This document shows, piece by piece, positions 1-7,815 of a stretch of DNA of 39,100 nt. Within the stretch, counting starts at the first letter, position 1, and every line of letters starts with the position of its first letter. Source of the stretch: Lactococcus formosensis (GTDB lineage: Bacteria > Bacillota > Bacilli > Lactobacillales > Streptococcaceae); NCBI RefSeq assembly GCF_018403745.1, contig NZ_BOVP01000011.1:1-39100 (forward strand). Direction: 5' to 3'. A program made the position numbers and the translations under genes. Below the pieces are notes generated by a model. It made no database searches and was not told the DNA's origin. It was given only the letters and a program-made list of their open reading frames with translations.

Positions 1-21
1 GTGCTGTGCTGTGCTGTGCTG
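1..21. repeat. Pentanucleotide tandem repeat, left end (4.2 copies)
   Basis: Four copies of GTGCT plus one base run from the window edge to position 21, where the period breaks. The same unit fills the last 77 bases of the window. A 5-base period has no stop codon on either strand, and all three frames of a strand give the same cyclic five-residue peptide (His-Ser-Thr-Ala-Gln on minus, Leu-Cys-Cys-Ala-Val on plus). The tract is cut by the window edge, so its true length is unknown. Confidence 0.95.
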
Positions 22-25
22 ACCG

Positions 26-54
26 ATTATAAGTCATCTGCTTTACCCCGTCAA
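26..54 (-). promoter_or_regulatory. Near-consensus sigma-A promoter firing into the repeat
   Basis: On the minus strand TTGACG (54-49) and TATAAT (31-26) are separated by exactly 17 bases, with an A/T-rich stretch upstream. The predicted start site falls at about 19-20, at the very beginning of the pentanucleotide repeat, so the transcript would begin with AGCAC repeats and leave the window to the left. The product lies outside the window. The match is stronger than for most promoters here. Confidence 0.75.
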
Positions 55-61
55 GTATTTT

Positions 62-83
62 GTTATCATTAAGTAACGATAAT
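62..83. promoter_or_regulatory. Imperfect palindrome upstream of the left-end promoter
   Basis: Arms at 62-71 and 74-83 (GTTATCATTA against TAACGATAAT) pair at 8 of 10 positions around a two-base centre. The element lies about 7 bases upstream of the -35 box of the minus-strand promoter, where an activator could bind. I do not recognise the motif, and the AT-rich context makes chance symmetry possible. Confidence 0.3.
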
Positions 84-203
84 AACATTTATATAACATT
101 ATTGTAATGTTTTTCTTGTAATTTTCAAAATAATATTAGGGGGAGCTCTTCATGACAACCTCTTCTCTGTTTCTAAGATAAGCGCAGAGGATAATTGAGC
201 AAC

Positions 204-237
204 AAAAAAAGCCCTACTTCTTCGTAGAACTTTTTTT
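204..237 (-). terminator. Rho-independent terminator after ftsX
   Basis: Read on the minus strand, a 10-bp stem with two G-U pairs (arms 233-224 and 217-208) closes a six-base loop and is followed by seven T. It lies just past the ftsX stop and separates the prfB-ftsEX transcript from the promoter at 26-54. Confidence 0.75.
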
Positions 238-241
238 GTTT

Positions 242-1177
242 TTAAACTTTCAAGAAACGACGCATTGAAGTTACTGCTCCGAGTGAACCGATCAAGATAC
301 CGATAAGGAAGAGTAAGCCAACCATCATTGGTACAAAGGTGTCTGCGGGAAGCAGATATAGACTTTGTGGTTTCAAGCTTGGTGTGAAGCTTGTGAAAGC
401 AAGGTTGTAAAGCCAAGCAATCAATACACTTGGGACAATAGCTCCTAAGAGTCCAACCCAAGCACCTTCAAGGAAGAATGGCCAACGAATATAACCGTTA
501 CGTGCTCCCACCAATCGCATAATTTGAATCTCACGTTGACGTGACATGATCGTGATACGGATTGTGTTTGAGATGAGGAAGACGGCAACTAAGATAAGCA
601 GAGCTGCTGCTGCACCACCCCAAATCTTCACGTTATTCCCTAAAGCAAGGATACGTTCTGTATTGGCACCACCATAGTTTGCAGATTGGATACCATTAAT
701 CTTCTTAATCGCGCTGGCAACTTTTTCGACATCCTGTGGGTTATCTGCTTCAACGATATAAGCATCGTAGAGCGGGTTAGCATCACCTTGGAAAAGAGCC
801 CAAGTGCTGCCCAATGTCTCTGTCAATTGTTTAAGTTGTTCATCTTTACTTGAGAATTTGATTGAAGCAACATCAGGGATTTTTTCAATTTCTGAATAAA
901 TTTTACGATAGTTTGGATTATTGATTTCTTTTTTAGGATCTTTGGGATCTTCAATTTTTTTGTCCATATCATGAACATTTAAATCCATATACGCTACAAT
1001 ACGTACGTTTTTTTCAATATCGCTTGACAATTTCGCCGTATTTAAAATAACTGAGAGAAAAAGTCCGACTAAAGTCAAAGTAATCATTACAGAGGAAACT
1101 GCTGCGACAGTCATCCATCCATTACGACGGAGATTTTTCAGTGATTCCAATAAATGTTTAAATAAATTTCTAATCAT
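242..1177 (-). CDS. ftsX: Cell-division ABC transporter permease FtsX
   Basis: FtsX is the membrane half of the FtsEX complex. In Gram-positive bacteria it passes ATP-driven conformational change to peptidoglycan hydrolases at the septum or side wall. The 311-residue protein shows the family plan: a cytoplasmic N-terminus, a first membrane helix at about 22-45, an extracellular domain of about 140 residues, then three helices near 185-207, 233-255 and 283-304. The ATG at 1177 is chosen because the protein then starts Met-Ile-Arg-Asn as family members do, and because it overlaps the last codons of ftsE by 8 bases, a sign of translational coupling. A longer in-frame extension to 1240 would lie inside ftsE. 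A terminator follows directly. Identification is firm from topology and partner. Confidence 0.95.
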   Translation of the reverse strand: MIRNLFKHLLESLKNLRRNGWMTVAAVSSVMITLTLVGLFLSVILNTAKLSSDIEKNVRIVAYMDLNVHDMDKKIEDPKDPKKEINNPNYRKIYSEIEKIPDVASIKFSSKDEQLKQLTETLGSTWALFQGDANPLYDAYIVEADNPQDVEKVASAIKKINGIQSANYGGANTERILALGNNVKIWGGAAAALLILVAVFLISNTIRITIMSRQREIQIMRLVGARNGYIRWPFFLEGAWVGLLGAIVPSVLIAWLYNLAFTSFTPSLKPQSLYLLPADTFVPMMVGLLFLIGILIGSLGAVTSMRRFLKV

Positions 1178-1862
1178 CGTAACCGTAATCTCCTTCCGCT
1201 TGGTCTCGAACGATACGTCCATTTTCAATAGCAACAACACGGTGACGTAAGGTATTTACGATTTGGCTGTTGTGTGTTGCCATAAGCACAGTCGTTCCTT
1301 GCAAGTTAATTTTTTCGAGCAAGTTCATAATTTCCCATGAATTTTCTGGGTCCAAATTTCCTGTAGGCTCGTCTGCAATCAAGAGTTTAGGGGCATTAGC
1401 GATTGAACGTGCAATAGCCACACGTTGTTGTTCACCACCTGAAAGTTCATCAGGGAAAGAACGTAATTTATGTTTAAGACCTACAAGATCCAAGACTTCA
1501 TTGACACGTTTTTTAATTTCACGCGGACGCTTCCCGACAACTTCCATCGCATAAGCGATATTTTCATATACAGTCTTCTTCGGCAAAAGTTTGTAGTCTT
1601 GGAAGACAACTCCTACAGAGCGACGCAATAAAGGCACATCACGACGTTTAAGTTTCATCAGGTCAAACTTAGCAACGACGCCTGTTCCTTTATCAATTTT
1701 TAGTTCATGGTAGAGCAACTTAATAAAGGTCGACTTACCAGCTCCAGACGGTCCAACAATATAAACAAATTCTCCTGCTTCGATGTCAAGAGAGATGTTA
1801 CGTAAGGCTGTTGTTCCGTTAGAGTATTTTTTTGATACATTATTTAATTTAATAATACTCAT
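1170..1862 (-). CDS. ftsE: Cell-division ATP-binding protein FtsE
   Basis: FtsE is the ATPase of FtsEX. The 230-residue protein has all ABC motifs: Walker A GPSGAGKST (37-45), Q-loop (85-94), signature LSGGEQQ (140-146), Walker B LLIADEP (160-166) and the switch histidine at 197. The start at 1862 is preceded on the minus strand by GGAGACTAGGGATA and gives the usual family length; the in-frame extension to 1949 is Lys/Phe-rich and has no family character. The gene overlaps ftsX by 8 bases. A 207-base gap separates it from prfB and holds its own extended -10 promoter, so it can be transcribed apart from prfB. Confidence 0.96.
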   Translation of the reverse strand: MSIIKLNNVSKKYSNGTTALRNISLDIEAGEFVYIVGPSGAGKSTFIKLLYHELKIDKGTGVVAKFDLMKLKRRDVPLLRRSVGVVFQDYKLLPKKTVYENIAYAMEVVGKRPREIKKRVNEVLDLVGLKHKLRSFPDELSGGEQQRVAIARSIANAPKLLIADEPTGNLDPENSWEIMNLLEKINLQGTTVLMATHNSQIVNTLRHRVVAIENGRIVRDQAEGDYGYDD

Positions 1863-1982
1863 TATCCCTAGTCTCCATTGAATTGTTTTGCAACTTTTTT
1901 CTTTCTCATCCTCTATAAATAGGAATAAGAAATATTTTTTTGAAACCACTCTTTCTGATTCAAAAAAAACAAAGTTCTTCTC

Positions 1983-1991
1983 ATTATACCA
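1983..1991 (-). promoter_or_regulatory. Extended -10 promoter for ftsEX
   Basis: The minus strand reads TGG-TATAAT (1991-1983), an extended -10, with no good -35 box. The predicted start near 1976 gives a leader of about 115 bases before ftsE. The rest of the prfB-ftsE gap is A/T-rich and shows no other structure. Confidence 0.55.
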
Positions 1992-2069
1992 GATAAAAAG
2001 ATTTTTAGGTATAAATTATTTTACATTTTTTCCTTAAAGTTACAAATGAATTTCACTCGAATTACCCAC

Positions 2070-3167
2070 TTACATTTTCCAACGTAGGTAAGCATGGATA
2101 AAGCCATCAAGATCTCCGTCCATTACTTTATCAATTTGTCCTGTCTCATACTCTGTTCTTGTGTCTTTGACCAACTGATAAGGCATGAAGACATAAGAAC
2201 GAATTTGACTGCCCCAAGAGATGTCTGACTGATCACCACGAAGTTCATCAACTTCGGCTTGTTTTTTATCCATCTCTAATTGATAAAGTTTAGACTTCAG
2301 CATCGCCATCGCCTTGTCTCGGTTACCGTACTGTGTACGGTCCATTGTAGAAGCCACAACAATTCCTGTAGGAATGTGTGTCAAACGTACACCTGTTGAG
2401 ACTTTATTGACGTTTTGCCCACCTGCACCACCTGAGCGGAAAGTATCCATCTTGATATCTGCATCACGAACATCAACTTCAACTGTATCATCAAGTTCTG
2501 GCATGACATCTACCGAAGTAAATGAAGTATGACGACGATTTTGTGAGTCAAAAGGTGAGATACGGACTAAACGATGTACCCCCTTTTCGCCGCGCAAGAA
2601 GCCATAGGCGTTTCGGCCCTCAAATTTCAATGTTGCTGACTTTAGACCTGCAACATCTCCGTCTTGATAATCCAAAACTTCTACCTTGAAGCCGTGTGCA
2701 GCGCCCCAGCGTTCATACATACGCATGAGCATGCTGCCCCAGTCTTGTGACTCGGTTCCACCGGATCCTGGATGAATTTCCAAGATGGCATTCATGTGGT
2801 CATAAGGTTGGTTAAGCATGATTTCCAACTCGTAAGTTTCAATCTTTTTACCCAACTTCTCAACATTCTCTTCAAGCTCGACTTGCATATCTTCATCGTC
2901 TTCTTCCTGAAGCATCTCTAACAAGACTTCGCTGTCCTCATGAAGTGTCGCAATTGACATGAAGTTTTCATACTTTGCTTTAAGCGCATTTGATTCATCA
3001 ATAACTTTTTGCGCAGCTTCATTATCATTCCAAAAATCAGGCTCAGCCATGTCATTATCAAGCAAAGCGATTTCTTCTTCTAGGCGATCTAAGTCAAGTG
3101 AGCCACGAAAATCTTCGACTTTCTGACCATATGCCTCTAGTTTATTTCTAATTTCAGATAGTTCCAT
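2070..3167 (-). CDS. prfB: Peptide chain release factor 2 (RF2), no programmed frameshift
   Basis: RF2 recognises UGA and UAA and triggers peptidyl-tRNA hydrolysis. The 365-residue protein contains the stop-codon-reading tripeptide SPF (204-206) and the catalytic GGQ (249-251). In many bacteria RF2 synthesis needs a +1 frameshift at an in-frame UGA near codon 26. Here the matching stretch (codons 21-26) reads CGT GGC TCA CTT GAC, so the gene is continuous and that autoregulatory site is absent. The ATG at 3167 is chosen because the protein then begins like other RF2 proteins; an upstream TTG at 3194 is in frame but has no ribosome site. The ATG also lacks a Shine-Dalgarno sequence and sits 7 bases after a -10 box, so the mRNA may be leaderless. 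The prfB-ftsE-ftsX order is, from memory, common in related cocci. Confidence 0.95.
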   Translation of the reverse strand: MELSEIRNKLEAYGQKVEDFRGSLDLDRLEEEIALLDNDMAEPDFWNDNEAAQKVIDESNALKAKYENFMSIATLHEDSEVLLEMLQEEDDEDMQVELEENVEKLGKKIETYELEIMLNQPYDHMNAILEIHPGSGGTESQDWGSMLMRMYERWGAAHGFKVEVLDYQDGDVAGLKSATLKFEGRNAYGFLRGEKGVHRLVRISPFDSQNRRHTSFTSVDVMPELDDTVEVDVRDADIKMDTFRSGGAGGQNVNKVSTGVRLTHIPTGIVVASTMDRTQYGNRDKAMAMLKSKLYQLEMDKKQAEVDELRGDQSDISWGSQIRSYVFMPYQLVKDTRTEYETGQIDKVMDGDLDGFIHAYLRWKM

Positions 3168-3174
3168 AGGCTCT

Positions 3175-3183
3175 ATTTTAGCA
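3175..3183 (-). promoter_or_regulatory. Extended -10 promoter placed for a leaderless prfB mRNA
   Basis: The minus strand reads TGC-TAAAAT (3183-3175). Only seven bases separate the -10 from the ATG at 3167, so initiation at the usual distance would fall at or one base before the start codon. No convincing -35 box is visible. The queG terminator lies just upstream and makes a separate prfB promoter necessary. Confidence 0.45.
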
Positions 3184-3192
3184 TATTTGTCC

Positions 3193-3226
3193 AAAAAAAG
3201 ACAGCAGCTCCAAGGCTCCTATCTTT
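3193..3226 (-). terminator. Terminator overlapping the queG stop codon
   Basis: Arms at 3226-3215 and 3208-3197 pair at 11 of 12 positions on the minus strand around a six-base loop and run into seven T. The upstream arm includes the queG stop codon, so the hairpin starts inside the gene. Confidence 0.7.
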
Positions 3227-4274
3227 TTCGTGGTCGCATACGATGCTTATTTTCAAGTTTTTCAATCGCCCATTCTGCGGCATCCACCATGTAATCCCTA
3301 ACATCATTTTCCGCAATCTCATGCAATTTGGGTAGAGCCGTACGATCATTCGCATTACCCAGCGCATAGATGGCATTACGTTGGATAGGATTCTTGCCTC
3401 GCCAGCTTCCTGCCATATTGCCAAATTTATTCGCAAACTCCTTGTTAGATAAATCCAAAAGTGGGAGCAGCTCTGGGTTTGTTAAGTCTGGATCTGGCTC
3501 CATTTCAGGATGGAAATGGCTGTTTATTCCCTTATTATAGGGACAAACCACTTGGCAAATATCACAGCCATAAATTACTGTTTTAATTTTTTCACGGTAC
3601 TCTTCTGGCATTGCCCCCCGTGTTTGGGTTTGATAGGATAAGCAGCGCTGTGCATTTAAGCGCCCATCCCCTAAAAGAGCCTTCGTCGGACAAAAATCAA
3701 CACAGCGTGTGCATGAGCCACAGCCATAATCGACAGGCTGATCTTCTTCAATCTCTAAATTGGTCACCAGTTCTCCCAAAAACATCCAGGAACCATACTC
3801 CTTGCTGACAAGTAAACCGTTTTTCCCCACAAATCCCAATCCTGCACGCGCAGCGACAGCGACATCCACAAGTGCCCCTGTATCAACCATGGCTGTATAG
3901 TTAAAGCTTCCCGCTATTTTTTCTATTCCTTCCGCAAGTTCTTTTAACTTTCGTCGAAGCACGTGGTGATAATCTTCGCCCCAACTTCCTCGGGAGAAGG
4001 AACCTCGACGATACTCTGTTTTTTCTGGTTTTCCTTCTGCCTTATTTGGGTAGGCGATACCGATGGATATGATTGTTTTTGCATCCTCGAGAGACAACTT
4101 TGGTTGTAAACGCTCGTCGAGATTTTTATGCTCAAAGCCAGAAGTATGTCCTGCTTCTTTCTGTTCAATCAAAGAGGCACGAAGGTATTCGAAATCATCT
4201 GCTTTTGTAAATCCAATTTTTTGAATATTGAGGTCTGCCGCAAGCTTTTGTATCTCTTCTTTTAAACTTTTCAT
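3219..4274 (-). CDS. queG: Epoxyqueuosine reductase QueG
   Basis: QueG is the cobalamin- and iron-sulfur-dependent enzyme that reduces epoxyqueuosine to queuosine at the tRNA wobble position. The 351-residue protein shows the conserved VDTG with the presumed catalytic Asp131, the stretch AGLGFVGKNGLL, and two ferredoxin-like Cys groups: CGSCTRCVDFCP (Cys185, 188, 191, 195) and CDICQVVCP (Cys237, 240, 244), with a further Cys211. A C-terminal HEAT-like helical repeat follows, as in the family. The ATG at 4274 has AGAAAGG upstream. It is divergent from rqcH across a 103-base region with a perfect inverted repeat. No other queuosine gene is visible nearby. Confidence 0.94.
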   Translation of the reverse strand: MKSLKEEIQKLAADLNIQKIGFTKADDFEYLRASLIEQKEAGHTSGFEHKNLDERLQPKLSLEDAKTIISIGIAYPNKAEGKPEKTEYRRGSFSRGSWGEDYHHVLRRKLKELAEGIEKIAGSFNYTAMVDTGALVDVAVAARAGLGFVGKNGLLVSKEYGSWMFLGELVTNLEIEEDQPVDYGCGSCTRCVDFCPTKALLGDGRLNAQRCLSYQTQTRGAMPEEYREKIKTVIYGCDICQVVCPYNKGINSHFHPEMEPDPDLTNPELLPLLDLSNKEFANKFGNMAGSWRGKNPIQRNAIYALGNANDRTALPKLHEIAENDVRDYMVDAAEWAIEKLENKHRMRPRKR

Positions 4275-4300
4275 CTGTTAAACCTTTCTTTATAGACATC

Positions 4301-4340
4301 TTAACATAATTTTTACCAACAGCCCTCATAATTATGTTAA
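4301..4340. promoter_or_regulatory. Perfect 10-bp inverted repeat between divergent queG and rqcH
   Basis: TTAACATAAT (4301-4310) and ATTATGTTAA (4331-4340) are exact reverse complements, 20 bases apart, in the divergent intergenic region. Each arm leads outward into a TTAAaAT/TTAAgAT sequence that could serve as the -10 box of the gene on that side (TAAAAT at 4338-4343 for rqcH). This may be a symmetric back-to-back promoter pair or a two-site operator; neither side has a clear -35 box. Confidence 0.5.
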
Positions 4341-4377
4341 AATAAGCATTAGATTATTAAGAAACACGGGGTAAAAT

Positions 4378-6003
4378 ATGGCTTTCGACGGTATTTTTTT
4401 ACATCATATGACAGCTGAAATTTCTGACATCCTTAAAGGAGGACGAATTCAAAAAATTAATCAGCCTTTTGAACAAGAACTTCTTTTAACGGTTCGTTCA
4501 GGAAGAACATCACACAAATTATTATTATCTGCTCATCCAACTTTCGGCAGAATCCAAATCACTAAGACCGACTTCCAAAATCCTCAAAATCCCAATAATT
4601 TTGTCATGATTTTACGCAAGTATCTCTCTGGTGCTTTTATTGAAGAAATCGAGCAAGTAGGCAATGACCGCCAATTAATTTTCCATATCTCAACCAAAGA
4701 TGAAATTGGTGACGCCATGAAGATTGCGCTAGTTGCCGAAATCATGGGGAAACACAGTAACATTATCCTTATGGATAAAAGCAGCAATAAAATCATCGAA
4801 ACCATTAAACACGTGGGATTTTCACAAAATCAGTACCGTACTCTTCTTCCGGGTTCGACTTATATTGCACCGCCAGCAAGCGATAAAGTGGACCCTTTTG
4901 TGGCTTCTGACGAGAAGATTTTTGAAGCGCTCCAGACACACACTCTGCAGTCAACCTTTCAAGGTATCGGGCGTGATAGCCTGCAAGCTTTAGAGAACTT
5001 GACACTTCCGGAATTCAAGGAAAAATTGCATAAAGTTCTTCCTTCAATCTATCCTAATGATAAATTTTCGGCCATTCAACTCGGGGAAGACTATCAAGAA
5101 TTTCCCAGCTTATCTGAAATGTTAGATGTTTATTATGCAGACAAAGCCGAACGTGATCGTGTAAAACAGGTTGCCAGCGAAGTGATCAAAAAGGTTCAAA
5201 ATGAACTCAAAAAAAATCGCGACAAGCTCAAAAAACAGGAAGCGGAGTTACGCGCGACAGAAAATGCTGAAATTTTTCGCCAAAAAGGGGAGCTACTTAC
5301 GACTTTCCTCCATCAAGTTCCCAACGATAAACCTGAGGTGACCTTAGATAACTATTATACCAATGAGCCAATCACGATTAGCTTAAATCTTGCACTCAGT
5401 CCTTCACAAAATGCCCAACGCTACTTCCACCGTTACCAAAAATTAAAACAGGCGGTGAAGTTCCTTGGTGATCAAATAGAGAATACCAAACAGACAATTT
5501 CTTACTTAGAGTCCGTTGAAGCAAACCTTACACATGCTGATGTTGTTGAAATTACTGATATCCGTGAAGAACTAATACAAACAGGTTTTGTTAAAGCCAA
5601 ATATCGTAACAATAAAAAGCAAAAAATGTTGCCACCAGAAAAGTATCAAGCTGAAGATGGAACCATTATTCTTGTTGGTAAAAATAACCTTCAAAATGAG
5701 CAAGTCAGTTTTAAACTCAGCCGTAAGGGTGACCTCTGGTTCCATGTGAAAGATATTCCTGGTTCCCACGTCTTAATTACTGGCAATGCAAATCCTTCAG
5801 ATGAAACAATCACTTTTGCTGGAGAACTCGCTGCTTATTTTTCGAAAGCCCGTTATTCTAACTTAGTGCAGGTCGATATGATCGATGTTAAGAAACTTCA
5901 TAAGCCAACAGGAACTCCTCCAGGATTTGTGACTTATACCGGACAAAAAACTATTCGTGTTACACCGGATGAAACCGTCATTAAAAATGCAAAAATAAAA
6001 TAA
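4378..6003 (+). CDS. rqcH: Ribosome-associated quality-control factor RqcH (NFACT family, FbpA-like)
   Basis: RqcH binds the 50S subunit carrying a stalled peptidyl-tRNA and directs C-terminal alanine tailing for degradation; streptococcal homologues were first described as fibronectin-binding FbpA/PavA. The 541 residues follow the NFACT layout: N-terminal NFACT-N domain, helix-hairpin-helix region, a charged coiled coil near 255-300, and a C-terminal NFACT-R domain containing WFHVKDIPGSHV. Asp97-Arg98, the pair known to be required for tailing in Bacillus subtilis RqcH, is present at exactly those positions, so the enzyme is probably active. The ATG at 4378 follows CGGGGTAAAAT. It is monocistronic, with a strong terminator directly after it. 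Predicted role is translation rescue; an adhesin role cannot be judged from sequence. Confidence 0.93.
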   Translation: MAFDGIFLHHMTAEISDILKGGRIQKINQPFEQELLLTVRSGRTSHKLLLSAHPTFGRIQITKTDFQNPQNPNNFVMILRKYLSGAFIEEIEQVGNDRQLIFHISTKDEIGDAMKIALVAEIMGKHSNIILMDKSSNKIIETIKHVGFSQNQYRTLLPGSTYIAPPASDKVDPFVASDEKIFEALQTHTLQSTFQGIGRDSLQALENLTLPEFKEKLHKVLPSIYPNDKFSAIQLGEDYQEFPSLSEMLDVYYADKAERDRVKQVASEVIKKVQNELKKNRDKLKKQEAELRATENAEIFRQKGELLTTFLHQVPNDKPEVTLDNYYTNEPITISLNLALSPSQNAQRYFHRYQKLKQAVKFLGDQIENTKQTISYLESVEANLTHADVVEITDIREELIQTGFVKAKYRNNKKQKMLPPEKYQAEDGTIILVGKNNLQNEQVSFKLSRKGDLWFHVKDIPGSHVLITGNANPSDETITFAGELAAYFSKARYSNLVQVDMIDVKKLHKPTGTPPGFVTYTGQKTIRVTPDETVIKNAKIK

Positions 6004-6037
6004 AAAAAAGTTCACATATAATTTTTGTGAACTTTTT
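6004..6037. terminator. Terminator after rqcH
   Basis: AAAAAGTTCACA (6005-6016) and TGTGAACTTTTT (6026-6037) form a perfect 12-bp stem with a nine-base loop directly after the rqcH stop codon, ending in a T run. Confidence 0.9.
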
Positions 6038-6116
6038 AGTTTATCAAAGTCCAGTTAAAATTTCTATGTAAAAATTGTCTAAAACCCTTTAAAACACTGA
6101 AAATTTTAACAATATA

Positions 6117-6130
6117 TGAAAACGCTTCAT
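6117..6130 (+). promoter_or_regulatory. cre-like CcpA site upstream of the ABC transporter operon
   Basis: TGAAAACGCTTCAT matches the lactococcal cre consensus WGWAARCGYTWWMA at 12 of 14 positions, including the whole central core, with mismatches at positions 12 and 14. It lies about 60 bases upstream of the predicted start site, compatible with activation or DNA bending. Function is inferred from the motif. Confidence 0.45.
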
Positions 6131-6149
6131 TTTTAGGTATAGAAAGTTC

Positions 6150-6221
6150 TTTATTAAAGCCCTAATATTTGTTATAATAAAATGTAATTATTTTGTCTAA
6201 AGTGTAGATATATTAGGGCTT
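6150..6221 (+). promoter_or_regulatory. Promoter straddled by a 12-bp inverted repeat, ABC transporter operon
   Basis: TATAAT at 6173-6178 lies 17 bases after a weak TTTATT at 6150-6155. AAGCCCTAATAT (6157-6168) fills most of the -35/-10 spacer, and its exact reverse complement ATATTAGGGCTT (6210-6221) lies at roughly +25 to +36. A protein bound at the first copy would block polymerase, and two copies could support looping. Only the second copy would be transcribed, so this is not an RNA hairpin from this promoter. The leader is about 100 bases. Confidence 0.55.
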
Positions 6222-6285
6222 CCCAGTAGGTCTTTCTTTTTTAACTTTAGGCATTATGTCATAAATTTTTTTAGAAGGAGCCGCC

Positions 6286-7815
6286 ATGGCCAACGAAAAT
6301 GTTATCCAAATGATCAACGTTACCAAAAAGTTTGGTGACTTTGTCGCAAATGACAAGATCAACTTGGAGCTGAAAAAAGGTGAAATTCACGCCTTGCTCG
6401 GTGAAAATGGTGCCGGTAAATCAACTCTGATGAACATGCTCTCTGGTCTTCTGGAACCTACAGAAGGCGAGATTCATGTTAACGGCAAACTCGAGCAAAT
6501 AGACTCTCCAACAAAAGCTTCTCAGCTTGGTATCGGTATGGTTCACCAGCATTTCATGCTGATCGATGCCTTTACTGTTACTGAAAATATCATGCTCGGC
6601 AGTGAAGTAACGAAAGGCTTAAGCCTTGACCTTAAAACAGCTCGAAATAAAATCGTGGAATTGTCAAAACGTTATGGACTTTCCGTCGAACCCGATGCAC
6701 TTGTTCGCGATATCTCTGTTGGACAACAGCAACGTGTCGAAATTTTGAAGACACTTTATCGTGGAGCAGATATCTTAATTTTTGATGAACCTACAGCTGT
6801 GTTGACTCCCTCTGAAATCACTGAGCTCATGGAAATCATGCGCAACTTGGTTAAAGAAGGCAAGTCCATTATCCTTATCACACACAAGCTTGATGAAATC
6901 CGTGCCGTAGCCGATCGTATCACAGTTATTCGCCGCGGTGTTTCTATTGAAACAGTCGAACTTGGTGATAAGTCAAATAAAGAACTGGCTGAAATGATGG
7001 TTGGGCGTTCCGTATCCTTCAAAACGGAAAAGGAAGCTGCTCAACCGCAGGAAGTCGTTCTCTGTATTGATAATATTTCTGTTAAAGAAAAACGTGGTTC
7101 CTTCGCTGTAAAAGGCCTTTCTTTAGATGTACGTGCAGGAGAGATTGTAGGTCTTGCCGGTATTGATGGTAATGGTCAAACAGAATTGATTAAAGCCATT
7201 ACTGGTTTGATGAAGATTGATTCTGGTTCGGTTAAACTCAAAGGAAAAGACATCACTACCCACAAACCTCGTAAGATTATAGAAGACTCTGTAGGTCACG
7301 TCCCAGAGGACCGTCACCGTGATGGTGCAGTACTCGAGATGACTGTGGCTGAGAATATTGCGCTTCAAACCTACTACAAAGCACCATTAAGTAAGTATGG
7401 TTTCTTAGACTACAATAAAATCAATGCCAAAGCCCGTGAACTTATGGAAGAGTTCGACGTCCGTGGTGCTGGCGAACAAATTCCTTTCAAATCACTTTCA
7501 GGTGGGAACCAGCAAAAAGCTGTGATTGCACGTGAAGTCGATCGTAACCCCGACTTGCTTATTGTTGCTCAACCTACACGTGGGCTTGATGTCGGTGCCA
7601 TTGAGTATATCCACAAGCGCTTGATTCAAGCACGTGATGAAGGAAAAGCTGTACTCGTTGTATCTTTTGAATTAGATGAAATTCTGAATGTTTCGGACCG
7701 TATCGCTGTTATTCATGACGGACAAATTCAAGGAATTGTCAGTCCTGAAACGACAAGCAAACAAGAACTTGGAATTCTCATGGTCGGAGGTAATATCAAT
7801 GAACAGCAAAACTAA
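6286..7815 (+). CDS. nupA: Nucleoside-type ABC transporter, double-domain ATPase (NupA-like)
   Basis: This is the energising subunit of an ABC importer of the BmpA/nucleoside class, related to the nupABC system of L. lactis and to RbsA/MglA-type double ATPases. The 509 residues hold two nucleotide-binding domains: the first with Walker A GENGAGKST (39-47), signature SVGQQQRVE and Walker B ILIFDEPT, the second with a degenerate Walker A (GIDGNGQTEL) and signature LSGGNQQKAVIARE. Asymmetric ATP sites are usual in this family. AGAAGGAG precedes the ATG. It overlaps nupB by 17 bases, with the nupB ribosome site inside nupA. The substrate is inferred to be nucleosides from the family; related transporters for other solutes cannot be excluded. 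No BmpA-like lipoprotein gene is present beside it. Confidence 0.88.
   Translation: MANENVIQMINVTKKFGDFVANDKINLELKKGEIHALLGENGAGKSTLMNMLSGLLEPTEGEIHVNGKLEQIDSPTKASQLGIGMVHQHFMLIDAFTVTENIMLGSEVTKGLSLDLKTARNKIVELSKRYGLSVEPDALVRDISVGQQQRVEILKTLYRGADILIFDEPTAVLTPSEITELMEIMRNLVKEGKSIILITHKLDEIRAVADRITVIRRGVSIETVELGDKSNKELAEMMVGRSVSFKTEKEAAQPQEVVLCIDNISVKEKRGSFAVKGLSLDVRAGEIVGLAGIDGNGQTELIKAITGLMKIDSGSVKLKGKDITTHKPRKIIEDSVGHVPEDRHRDGAVLEMTVAENIALQTYYKAPLSKYGFLDYNKINAKARELMEEFDVRGAGEQIPFKSLSGGNQQKAVIAREVDRNPDLLIVAQPTRGLDVGAIEYIHKRLIQARDEGKAVLVVSFELDEILNVSDRIAVIHDGQIQGIVSPETTSKQELGILMVGGNINEQQN

Noticed and set aside
22..39. A minus-strand ATG (39-37) in frame with the left-end repeat, as the start of a repeat-coding gene
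   Set aside because: The ATG lies inside the -35/-10 spacer of the promoter at 26-54, upstream of its predicted start, and has only a poor GGGG ribosome site.
150..461. 103-codon minus frame over the ftsX end
   Set aside because: It runs through the ftsX terminator and then out of frame over ftsX; no ribosome site or family character.
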